Positions 45,216 to 55,615 of a DNA stretch of 64,000 nucleotides are shown piece after piece; the first letter of the stretch is position 1, and each line of letters starts with the position of its first letter. The notes below the pieces were generated by a model. That model saw nothing but the letters and a program-made list of their open reading frames with translations. It searched no databases and was not told the DNA's origin. This DNA comes from Hyalella azteca. Taxonomy: Eukaryota > Arthropoda > Malacostraca > Amphipoda > Hyalellidae. Both the position numbers and the translations under genes were made by a program. The stretch covers positions 62,001 to 126,000 of the forward strand of contig NW_025934876.1 of the NCBI RefSeq assembly GCF_000764305.2. Direction: 5' to 3'.

Positions 45216-48121
45216 GTCGGTGCCCTACTCTCCTACTCATGAAATCAGCTAATATATTTTAAGCAAATTCGTGTTTTAATGTCAATTAATATGCATACTG
45301 TTACCTTATGAAACATTTTCTCGTGTCTAATCATTGGAGTGTCGTTTTTTGCTCATCGAGCTTCTCTTAATCCATCGATTGTAGCCTGATCTTCTGAGTT
45401 TCTTAGTAAACGGAATATTAAATATCTGCATTAATGTGGAAGAGTTTTTCAATCAATCAATCTATTTGACGTGTCACGTTTCAATAATTATTTTACATTA
45501 CTTTCCTAATTATGAGCAACTCAACGATGGTCCGGCGATTGTGTTGATATTTTGACGTTTTTGATGCATGAAAAGGCGGTCAATTGAAATGTTTTGATGA
45601 CAAGTCTGTTAATCTAAACAATCAGTATTCCTTGGCGTGTACAATTTCTTATATTTTGACTATTTATTTTATTAATTATAATTCTTTCCGCAACACTTAT
45701 AATATTTTTGGCAATTTGGTGATCAGGAGGAGGCGCGGTGCGGGCGTGGTACGAGACTGGCCGCACATACAACTACAAATGTCCCAGCTCAGCTGACCTC
45801 GCGCATGCCGGTACGAGTAAAGTTTCTGGAAATAAGTTGATAGTCTAACGGTAAGCAGGACCCTTGCATGATGGTAGCGCTACTTTGAAAATATTCTACA
45901 ATCATCAACAAATGGATCAAGGGTCTCGTGGACAAGGGAGGGATCAGACGTCAATATCTTCGCCATATTGATGAACCATAGATAAGCGAATCAAATCTGT
46001 CTTCGACAAGGTGGAACCATGGCGACGTATGGCCATATTGGAGTTGGTAGTGCCATTGTGGTGTAGTATGGCCATCTTAGATTTGGTAATGCCATGGTGG
46101 AGAAGTTAATGTTATATCACAAACTAGGTAACGCCATCGCAGCGTAGGTAATATTATCGCGAGTTGATTAAACTATCGTAGCGTTCATACTATTGTTGCG
46201 GATTAGGAAATGCAATCATGACGTATTTACAGCCATCTATTGTACTTCAGTAATTCTGACATGAAATAGGTAACGCAACCAAAAAATGGGTAATGCCATC
46301 ATGAGGTAGGAAGGGCCACTACAAAATAGGTAGTGCCATCATGGAGAAGATAAGGCCGCCCTAAAATCGGAAATGTGTAATGTCATTGTTAAGTAGGCAA
46401 GGCAACCTTAGAATAGGTAATGCCATCATGAAGAAGGTAAGACCGCTATATATAAATGGGTGATGCCATTATGAGTAGCTTCAGGCTGCCACAAAACAGG
46501 TATGTCATCATAGAGGAACGTTTTTTTAGATTAAGTGAAGCTATTCTGGAATTATAAGTATTCTGAGTCAGTTATATACTGACTGAGTTAGTATCTCAGT
46601 CAGTTATATATTATATGAGTTATAAGTATCTGAGTAAGCCACCTATAACGGTCTTTGAAAAGGTACATACTGGTATACAGGGACTCACCATATTTGAACG
46701 GGTAAAGACATCATGAAATCGTTAAAGCCACCAATGCTAAAAAAAAATCCTCTAAAATATTGAAGCCCCTCAGGGATAGGTGATAGAGAATTTTTTAGCA
46801 TCCAATCGTTGGGAATTTAAAAAAAAGCAACTTTCAATCAAAGTAAGGCTGTAGAATTATTTGCTTCAGAACCTACTGAGGAACAACAATCGTTCCACTA
46901 GCGTTCATTCCAAGCTTCTAGTGTTCATTCTAAGAAGGCATAAAAGCCTAAACTTTCGTCTGAAAGTGCATATTGCGCTCTCACTTATGTAAAGTAGTTA
47001 ATTAAGAAAGATGTTACTAAATGGCTGAAAAATTTCCTCAAATTTTTTTCGCACTTTTTAAAATTAACTAAGAAAGTACCATCATTATAACTTTGAACCG
47101 GCCAACGCCAAAAAAACCTCTATAGTGGATTTAAAAAAAAAAAGACTATCCAGAAACGCTGATTGGCATGGTTCTTTTGTATTTTTCATGTGGGCGCAAT
47201 TTAGGCCCGAGAATATTCGTATAGTAACATTTGGCCTCTCTGATAAGAAAAATTTATGCCACTTCTCTTGCAGGTGAGTTCTCTCAACTGCTATGGTCGT
47301 CCTCTCGAGACTTGGGTGTTGGCGTGGCACGTGGCGAGGGAAGCAGGGTTGTGGTGGTTGCGCGCTACTCTCCTCCTGGCAACCAACCTGGCCTCTTCCA
47401 GGACAATGTCCATCCGCCCATACGCGGCCTTCCTCAAGGCGGCCAAATATCACGGACTCGAGAAGAAGCAAACATGTCAGTGCAGACGGCCTTGTTACCA
47501 CCGAGTCCCAAATCCTCTTCCTCTAAAGGTCATGTACAAAAGTCACACATTCGAAAGTTTAGTCAAAATGGCGTAGGGCTTCATGCCGCAGCAACAGTGG
47601 CCGCAGATCAACCCTCCCTCGTTGTAACTTCTCCAGACGAGCGGCGCCGCAACAGAGGTGGCCGGATGGTCCTACCCGTTTGCTGTGGTGTCACGGTTGG
47701 CCGTAGACGATCAGCGGATACGCCAGGCACTCCTCGCCCAGCACGCCACTTCACTGCCAACGGCAACAGTTACGGCAGCTATAGGGTGGCCGTCGGGTCG
47801 GCGAGTGTACATCCTGACCCGGTCGCAAACCAAGTTGACCGTAACTGTACGATTGATATGAACTTTGGTGACTCTGACACCGCTCCTCTTCATGCAACAA
47901 GACCAAGTAGATATGTTCTTCCTTCTGTCCGTAGTCTGTGTTCGTCTCCTACCATTCAGTCTAAATTTAACTCACGATCCTCGAGTGTGTTTCCTCACAA
48001 GTCTACTAACGCTTACCAACTCCGCCCGAGATCGACGAGTGCCCACCAGCCCCTGGACGCTGAGCCTAACAAGCACCAGCCGCTCTCTGCCCGCCCGCAC
48101 CTCGCCAAGCTTGTTACGTGA
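45095..48121 (+). CDS. GAPR-1/GLIPR2-like CAP-superfamily protein (5' incomplete)
   Basis: Three exons (45095-45215, 45727-45810, 47274-48121), both introns in phase 1, encode about 350 residues. Visible CAP-domain blocks, in order: EEAQQWANRLAHKQVLEYS, GECIL, AWYETGRTYNY, GEFSQLLWSSSRDLGVGVAR and VVVVARYSPPGN. These align with the C-terminal two thirds of the alpha-beta-alpha CAP fold, and the lack of extra cysteines in the last block fits the GAPR-1 branch more than venom-allergen types. GAPR-1 is a membrane-associated Golgi protein; no signal peptide can be judged here because the N-terminus is missing. In the family tetrad (His54, Glu65, Glu86, His103 of GAPR-1) the two Glu remain, but the His positions read Tyr and Glu. 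A Ser/Pro/Arg-rich tail of about 230 residues follows the domain, far longer than the roughly 150-residue GAPR-1. Confidence 0.85.
45727..45810 (+). CDS. CAP gene, middle exon
   Basis: Acceptor TTTGGTGATCAG, donor CCG/GTACGA. With the split Gly codons on both sides it reads GGAVRAWYETGRTYNYKCPS then SADLAHAG. This covers the WY.E segment that carries the second tetrad glutamate and runs to the CAP1 motif, which begins in the next exon. Confidence 0.82.
45955..46510. repeat. Degenerate intronic minisatellite
   Basis: Around 20 loose copies of a unit of about 25-27 bp based on GGTAATGCCATCATG(A/G)AG(A/T)AGGTA, in the 1463-bp intron before the last CAP exon. Strong divergence suggests age. Confidence 0.8.
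47274..48121 (+). CDS. CAP gene, terminal exon with long tail
   Basis: The acceptor CCACTTCTCTTGCAG ends at 47273, and GT completes the split Gly of GEFSQLLWSSS. After the domain ends at about FQDNVHPP, the frame stays open for about 233 more codons to TGA at 48119-48121. The tail has no recognised domain; it is rich in Ser, Pro, Arg and His (SPKSSSSK, SPDERRRNRGGR, STSAHQPL). AAG/GTCATG at about 47528 could act as an internal donor, so a shorter isoform is possible. The tail's reality rests only on the open frame. Confidence 0.75.
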
Positions 48122-48716
48122 CCTTCAGATGTGTGGCGTAGTGTTACCGTTTGTACGCTTATCATGTGCGTTCTTTACTCTAATCGTCTAATACTTTATT
48201 GCGTAAAAATTTGTACGTTTCTGCTGATGTCTAATTATGTGCGTTGTTCTTTTTGGCCTCACAGTGCGCGTTATTGTTTGTTTTCTAACCATGAGCGTTA
48301 TTGTTAGTGGGTGTGTTATTTTTAGTGAATTAACCCTGTGTAGTTATTGAAAAAACACTGATCGGTATTATTTGAAAAAAAATTCAATGATATGCTTTTG
48401 ATTTTGTATCGACTATCATTACGATCAGTGGTGTTCATATCTACTGTGCAGTTTGTTGCACAATCAGCGGTATTTGTGTTAATGTCCTAACAAAATTTGC
48501 TTGAAAACCGCATGTTCCTATCATCAATTCGAGCCCTGGTCCATGGTGAACTGTGTGCTTGTACCTCCAGTACCGCCATGTTTAAATTGGCTCGTGAATT
48601 AAAATTTACGTTCTCACCGAGCTTGTATGGTTGTGAGATTAAAAATTGGACTGAATTTTTCATTGCTAAGTATTCTCTTCGTTTACGTACATGTTATTCG
48701 AGTTATGAGAAATAAA
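48122..48716 (+). promoter_or_regulatory. Probable 3' UTR with AATAAA
   Basis: No long frame continues after the CAP stop. The first clear poly(A) signal on + is AATAAA at 48711-48716. Four loose copies of GTGCGTTNTT/GAGCGTTATTG lie at about 48165-48305. Confidence 0.45.
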
Positions 48717-49030
48717 TTAAATGCTTTCAAAATCCTTCGATCTGTTATTTATATGCTAGATTATTTGAATAGTTGTGGGCCATTTTTGGTTTGAAACGTA
48801 ATGTATCAAACGATTAAAGACTTGAAACACTAAGGCGGTTTTAGATTTGAGATTGCAAATTGGAATAAAAAAATGACTGAATAATTACATAGAGGTAAAA
48901 TTAATGTCTGCCGGCAACAACATTATTGATGGATCTCAAAATCATTGGCTGTAAAATGACAAACATCGAATTCATATATTATTTATTTCTTCAATCTTAT
49001 TATGTTTTATCTTGCACTCTCTTTCCTCAG

Positions 49031-49408
49031 TTTGATCGTATGAATGACGCCCCTGAAGAGCTTCAGCTCCGGTATTACTCGACGAGGTTAACTTTTCATA
49101 CATCTTGCCCCTCCTGAGACGGCGCTTTGGAGCAAATGTTTTTTTTTATATATTTGGCGATGGAAATTAACAATATTTGAAAAATTTCTATCTTCTTCTT
49201 GTTGTGACAATTGTGGAATGAAAAAAAAAATGAATTTCAGGTCGGCATACCTTGTACCCCTCTCGCTGTTGGCATAACGATCCACATTGATCAATATCAT
49301 ATATTATCTCCATAACCATTCATAATTTCCTGTAGGTACAATGTAACACGGAAGCTCCAGAAGACAGTTCCACCATCGTCTACATTCTACAGCCTTCACA
49401 AGGAATAA
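49031..49408 (+). CDS. C-terminal two exons of an unrecognised gene
   Basis: Exon 49031-49086 follows the strong tract CTTGCACTCTCTTTCCTCAG and reads FDRMNDAPEELQLRYYST in phase 0, leaving two bases at donor GTTAAC. Exon 49336-49408 follows AATTTCCTGTAG, completes the codon (Arg) and reads YNVTRKLQKTVPPSSTFYSL-HKE to TAA at 49406-49408. The phases agree, both exons are GC-enriched at third positions, and AATAAA (49407-49412) overlaps the stop, so a very short 3' UTR is implied. The 42-residue C-terminus is not enough to name a family. Upstream exons would have to lie in, or before, the region of the CAP gene. Confidence 0.5.
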
Positions 49409-49641
49409 TAAAACTTTTAATGGTTATATCTATTCAATATTTTTGCCCGCAGTTAACTTACAATCTGATACTAGAAGAGAAATATATTTGCAACGTGTCA
49501 GAACCCTAACCTATAGTGAAGGAATTTTACATTAAATTCTTTGTGTTCGTGATAAAAACTGAAATGCTTCATCTAACGAGCAAACGCGTAAGATAACTTT
49601 GGAATCAATTTTGTGATTCTTTGGTGGTTTGAACACAAAAG

Positions 49642-49743
49642 AGATGGGCCTCATCATGACCAAGTGCATGCAAGTTGGCGTCATGTTATTCTCCGTTTCT
49701 ACGCTCATGAGAGTCTGGAACTCAGCCATCCTCGTTAAGGAAG
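49642..49743 (+). CDS. Candidate exon, strand uncertain
   Basis: A GC3-rich block. On + (acceptor CACAAAAG, donor AAG/GTACCG) it reads MGLIMTKCMQVGVMLFSVST then LMRVWNSAILVKE, a possible membrane segment. On the minus strand an ATG frame (49729-49532) reads MAEFQTLMSVETENNMTPTC with an equally good third-position pattern. The + acceptor has a poor pyrimidine tract. I favour neither strand and recognise no family. Confidence 0.28.
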
Positions 49744-52700
49744 GTACCGATATAGCTTCAAAATGCCTCTTAATTTTATTGCCTTAGGATTAGCGAGTAC
49801 AAATATTCTGAAGTCCATTTCTCTTGTGTGTGATTCCGGAATTTCGTCCATTCAACTGATTAGAAATCTAGTTTGTTTACGACTTCATTTTCAAAAATGC
49901 TCAAAAATGCAAAAGGTAAAGATGGTGCTAAAGTTTTTTTTGTTGTTGTTGATAGCATACATTTTTCATTATGCCGGGACTCATTCCCTGTATCCATTAT
50001 TTCTGTATTACCTTGAATAACGTAAGTTTAGATCCCGATGTGATAGTCGATCTGATTTTTCAAGACTAGATTTGATTTGTTTCACGTCACAAACTCGAAT
50101 TTTCACGTAATTTCCTACTAGTCGCTACTGACAGAAACGAAGCGTCTATATAAATGGAACTGATTATAACCTACGCTTTTTTTATTAGAAGTCTGCTTAA
50201 ATTTCATGTCACTCATTATTTATCGCGCATTAACTTGGTGCTCGATATTTTGTTGTTACATTTACGTATCAGCTCCAAGACCACAACCCTGTGGCACATA
50301 CGCTTGTTCACCAACGCTAGAGAAACTTGCTCTCGAGGTTAGATTATCAGTATTGTAGGCCAATCAGTGATTATATTGCGATGAGATTAGAGGAACATTT
50401 GGTTGGTTTTGTCTGAAGGCGGATTTCAATCAGGAGAAATTTTAATACTGATGCCAAAGCAACTGTCTTAGTCGTTTGAACAGCACCACTTTGTATGTAA
50501 GATAATGTTTATTTCACAGCAAATTTTTTGCATAAAATGAACTGGAAATCTTTGATGTCTTCGGAGGAACCCTATTCTTGTGAACGATGAAGTATTAATT
50601 TTTGTTAAAGAAGCCTTTTTGTTGCTTGTGTAAATTTAGCGTCAGGTGCTATTCCAAGACCTGTGTGCATGTCATTAAGAAAAGTACAATAAAATTTCGT
50701 CGGTGTCCATTAGTGTGTCCTTTAGCTAGGTTTCTGCCTTTTTCTTTGACAATCATTTAAGGCTTCTTCCTTCTTAGCTTTTAGACTTCGTGTATTTTAT
50801 TAAGGCCATCATTTCTTACAAGACCTAGATACGCTACTACTTCAAACGCTGATCGAGGGCGCTATATGCTGCTGTCTGCTACTCGGCATCGGGCTTGAGG
50901 TGGATTTGAACACTGCTGCTTCATTATGTACAAATAGCGGATCCAAATGCTGTAGCATGTATGGGTTTTGTAGAAGTTGAAATTGATTCCATTATGAGTC
51001 GTTCGATGCGATAGCATTCTTCGTTTAAGCTTCTCGCTTGCCTATCTAAGGAGTGCCTCTAGATAAGAGTTCACTTTTTCCTCATATTAAGTACGTACGT
51101 CCAGAATTCTATCACTCTTGCACGTTATGCATCCTTATCTTGTAGTATTCTCAATACTCTGGATCACGTATCCACACGAACTTGTTAGTAAATATATTAT
51201 AATAAATACCTTATCTTGTGTCATCTTCTTGAGAGAGCTTCTCATGTCGCTTGTGTCGGTTCTGGATTTGTGAAAAAAGTCAAGTTAACTAAGCATGATT
51301 GGTTTAGTGGTTCAACTGCGGGGGAATTCTGAGAACATTTTTGTCATTGAAGTGTTGTCATTGAAGTGATAATGGTATACTGGAACAATACATGTTACCC
51401 ATTCATATTGATACAGAACTTTAATTGCAAACCAATTCTATCTCCTACATGATTAAAGGATCTATTAGTATAATCCTTTGTTGATTGTTTTATGATTCAC
51501 TTATTGGTTTCAAAATTGTGTGAGGGTACTTTCAAATGAAACCTAAACCAAAAATTAAACCCATTTTGCAGCATAATGTATGAATATTTAAGTTTTCCAT
51601 CTGGTACAATTGCTAATGTTTTGATGAAAGAAATTTTTCTTTTCATGTCAGTTTTTCTGATTAAAGGATCCAACCTTTGCGTTCCACTTGGTTCAATATT
51701 TTTCATAGCTTCATGTTGAAAATTTCACCTTCAATATTCTTGCTAATTTTATAGGGTTTCATATGAAAATATAATCGTATAATCTGAGATGTAATGATAT
51801 GTGGAGACTAATAATCATTTGCTGAATGACTATTAGTCTCCACATCTCATTGACGTGCTTACTTGAATGCTCGAATTTACAATTGATCAGCGTGTCATAG
51901 ATACTGTAGTCTCCGACATAGTTTACTTCAAAATTCGAATGTTTTGTAGTAGCTTGGAGCCGAAGTACGTAATACTTCTTTTCGTAAGAGTTGCATACCA
52001 GTAAATATCCTTAAAATGTTATAGTGATGATCTTTTATTAGTCCAATAGGCTTATTCAATTGCAAAATGGAATTTGATATATAGTATATGATTAGGGTCA
52101 CCTTTGGCAAAAAACCCCTCGTCAAACTTATTTAAGGTTAATTTCAAATATTAACATTAGAATTATAAATTACATTTCCAGGTAAAAATTACGAAACCAA
52201 TGAAATAACATTGTTTCGAAACATCAATTGATATGTTTGCCGCAAAGGATTTTTTCACAATTTTGGGTTCGGTATTATATTCAAGTAGGGATTTAATAGA
52301 CCGATTGCAGTATTTCATAAAATATGCATGCTAAAGTTTCTTCTCCAGTATGGACTTCACTGAAAAATAATTGGACTAATATCTGAGATTTTTGCCTTCA
52401 AGTATTATTGTTATCATAGTTATTACAATTGTTATAGTTCTTGTTACACTTATTCATTTATGGAATCGTCAGCGGTCTGCATGGGGGTATATTGAGTGCA
52501 ATTAGGGGTATGTTGAATAATATTTAAGATAGTTGATGGTCGATTGCGTAGATAGAGGACGAGCTAAAAACTTCATGTGAGAAGTAAGTAATAATGCCTG
52601 ATGTTAGAAACGTGGAAGCAATGCGGTTCACCACATAAGCGTTATGCTCATTTCCGCGGGGCAAACCGCCTTTCCATCGATATGTACTCAGATAAATATA

Positions 52701-53432
52701 CCCGTTGATCTAAGTTATAAATACATAGATCATATTGTTAAGGCTTAGTGGATAAGAGACCTAATATTAGTTTTTATATGCTTTATCAAATGAACTACTA
52801 GCTCGTACTAAGCCTCGCTTGCACCCTACCTTCCACCGCCTCGATGCCTCGATAACTGACATAGGTGGTATGTGGACGTGTCATCTCGACAGGTTGTTCC
52901 CCACAACACATCTCCCTCACATCAGCTCCCAGCTCTGCGTAAAATTCAATTCTGCCAACTTTGGAATTCAATTTTGTTCATGTCCCTGTAGTGTTGCTCA
53001 CTGCGTGATTGTGTTACGAACCTTTTGTGTGATGCACCTTGGACAGTGCGTCGGATTTCATTTAATATTTTTTTATTTATGTAGAATTTGTATCATGATA
53101 TTTTTTGAGAGTGTATTGGTGAGAGGGTGGGAAACGCCTAAATGTCACAAGTCTACTACCATTGCTAGTAGAGTTAAAGCTTCTGTAAAATCATCTCCCT
53201 TTCTACCTTTCATGGTTTGTCACGTATTTCTGTAACTAAAAAACATTCAAAACATGAGCTACGTGTTGTCAGGTATTCATCATATGTTCTACGATGGGAA
53301 CGAGGGAATGTTTCCCTCAATGAGGGAAATCATCATATGTTTCCCTCATTGATTCTAGCTTAGGGCCATAGAGAGTTTCTCAACGAATATGTTCGCTTAA
53401 GAAATTAAATTGTATTTTGGCTTTACCCAAAT
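49744..53432. other. No supportable gene; one hairpin
   Basis: AT-rich. A 21-bp-arm hairpin (one mismatch, 5-nt loop) lies at 51799-51845, core ATGTGGAGACTAAT. A 138-codon + frame at 52819-53235 has no recognised family. Near-palindromic TTTCCCTCAATGAGGGAAA lies at about 53309. Confidence 0.4.
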
Positions 53433-53740
53433 CCCCCCCCGTGCCATCTCGCCCTTGTCGTGGGGGGGGGGCTTGCGTGTCTCAATGAGACCCGAGGCTG
53501 TGCGGTCTCAGATGCAATCATGGCCGAGTGGCTCGGGTGGAGAGTCCAGACTAACAGAGATGGCAAAACGCCCTTCTGGTAACGACCTGGCTCTCTTACG
53601 GATACGCAAAGACCTTTCGCTGGATTGACGAACCCTGGCGGGGACCTAGACCCGACCCGCCAGCTTTAATAGTCATGCGTGGCAAGGGTTAGCTGCGGGA
53701 CTCCTGGGCAGGCGGGGGGCTGCTTATAATGCTGTGTGGG
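53433..53740 (+). repeat. GC-rich repeat with a tRNA-like A box (possible SINE)
   Basis: Contains TGGCCGAGTGG at 53521-53531, a perfect RNA polymerase III A box of the Leu/Ser-tRNA type, followed by GAGAGTCCAGACT like a leucine-tRNA anticodon arm. The B box position (about 53577, GGTAACGACCTGG) is only loosely similar. C8 (53433-53440) and G10 (53462-53471) runs precede it. It does not fold as an intact tRNA, so a tRNA-derived SINE or a GC-rich LINE end is the best guess. Confidence 0.4.
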
Positions 53741-54171
53741 CGCCAATAATTCGATATTCTTACTTCGTCGTAGTTGATGTTTGTACTGTCAGACTATAGG
53801 CAAATGCTCCAGGTTGTTGTTCAATTGATTTGCAGTTTTAAAACTGAGCTTCGACTCTTAATTTCAGTCAAAATTTTCTCGACTTTTTCTCGGTAAATCG
53901 ATGCCTTCATTTTTTCCGCCTATATATTTTTCTTCGTAGTTTCTAGAGGTTAAGATAGCAAATATAAGGTTACAAGACTTATTTTCTGTACTACAAGAAA
54001 TGGGTTCTCCTCTATGAAAAATGTTCAATAATTGGTGTATGTTTTTTTTTTCCATTTTTGGGTTTTCCAAACGTGGATAAGGCATTCAATGAAAAATGTT
54101 ACGAATTGTAAACAATTTATTAAACAATAACTTTAGTCCTAATCCTACTATGCACATAGGGTACCTGTCAG
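53741..54171. other. No gene seen
   Basis: AT-rich spacer with short chance ORFs. Confidence 0.4.
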
Positions 54172-54283
54172 TATAAGATTGTGCTCAAACAGACGATGAA
54201 GGCGCAGTACATCTTAGAGCCTAACATCGACCAGAACCTCGTCTTCACTAAACTGAGACTAGACTCTACTCGGAAACTGGATC
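54172..54283 (+). CDS. Candidate internal exon, family unknown
   Basis: Between GTACCTGTCAG (ending 54171) and donor GATC/GTGAGA (54284) a phase-0 frame reads YKIVLKQTMKAQYILEPNID then QNLVFTKLRLDSTRKLD. Third positions are mostly C or G in an AT-rich setting, and the residues look like a folded protein. The pyrimidine tract before the AG is weak. It could instead belong to a longer frame that continues to 54429. No family is recognised. Confidence 0.35.
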
Positions 54284-55380
54284 GTGAGATAACGACAAGC
54301 CAAAACTGCCAATTCGATTCAGAAAGGGCCAGGACAACCCCATATTTAATTAATCAATTTATATATAATTTCTGTGAACGATTCATTTTGTATGATATTT
54401 TAGCATTATTAAAAGTGCATTATGTTTGAAATAAGATTTAATCAATGAGATTAACAGGTATAAAGTATTTAATTCGCCGACTGCAAAGCTTGCGACTTCG
54501 AAAAGCTGATATTTTGCTGATATTTTAATGCCTGCGGATACTCATAAGAATCAGCTCATGGACAACATGAGAAGTGAATTTAATAACCATGTCAGTGGGT
54601 ATTGTATTAAAACTTGAGTGCAGTAACAAAAGCTATATTACAGCAATCACTGCTAAACTTAGTTCACTTGCAATAAATATTTTCATCCACAAACTCGATT
54701 GAAGAAAGGCTTGAACGAAAAGACTCAAATGTGACACATGCATGCATATAACATAATATGATAAATCACATGAACGATGAAGCTTTCTCCAAACTAAATA
54801 TGGGAAGATTTGTCTCGGCTAACTTAACTTTAATTTAAAGTTCACCTTACCAATATCAAAAGTGCTTGCAGCCTAAATTTTGGCCGAGAGAAGCCCTTCT
54901 GACGACCCTGACCGCTTAATTAAACTCTTACCTCAGTTGTGTTCAGCTGTTCGTCTGACATCTTATTGCCGTTAATCCCTGGTTGTCGCATAAATCTCTA
55001 CTGCCATGGACGAAAAATTCCATAGAATGAAACTGAATTTTTTTTTCATCTTAATTGCGTGCCAATAGTAGGACACGTCTCATAGTTTGGGAACCACAGT
55101 TCTAAACTAAGGGTTAACAACTTTACAGTTGGTCAGTTGGATTATTAAGTAATTATTCAGGTACTCAGTTCCTGGTTCGAGAAGTCAGGTCGATCGAACT
55201 CTCATCAGATGAATGCGCGTTATTTAGATGAATTAGGGTCCCGTTATGTAGATGAATTATAATCAGATGAATGTGCGTGCCGTATAAAGAAATAAGGGAA
55301 AATTCCCGAGTGGAGAAACACACTGGAAGCCCAATGCTCAATGCAATAAATGATGCAGCGCTTTTTTCTTTGAGTCCCCG
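54284..55380. other. No gene seen
   Basis: AT-rich. Three or four short AGATGAAT(G/T) repeats lie at about 55205-55275. Confidence 0.4.
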
Positions 55381-55615
55381 CTGGGTTATGCAATAATTAC
55401 AACTGGGTTGTGCAGTAATCGCCCCTGGGTTATGCAATAATTACCAACCTGGTTGTGCAGTAATTGCCTCTGGGTTATGCAATAATTACCAACTGGGTTG
55501 TGCAGTAATTGCCTCTGGATTATGCAATAATTACCAACCTGGTTGTGCAGTAATTGCCTCTGGGTTATGCAATAATTACCAACTGGGTTGTGCAGTAATT
55601 GCCTCTGGATCAACG
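55381..55615. repeat. 45-bp dimeric minisatellite
   Basis: About five copies of alternating GGGTTATGCAATAATTACCA and GGGTTGTGCAGTAATTGCCT half-units. This is the same family as 42321-42466, 13 kb upstream. The minus ORF LLHNPVGNYCITQRQ is a by-product. Confidence 0.95.

Noticed and set aside
53515..53600. Functional tRNA-Leu gene
   Set aside because: Only the A-box half matches; no acceptor stem, T arm or proper B box could be folded.
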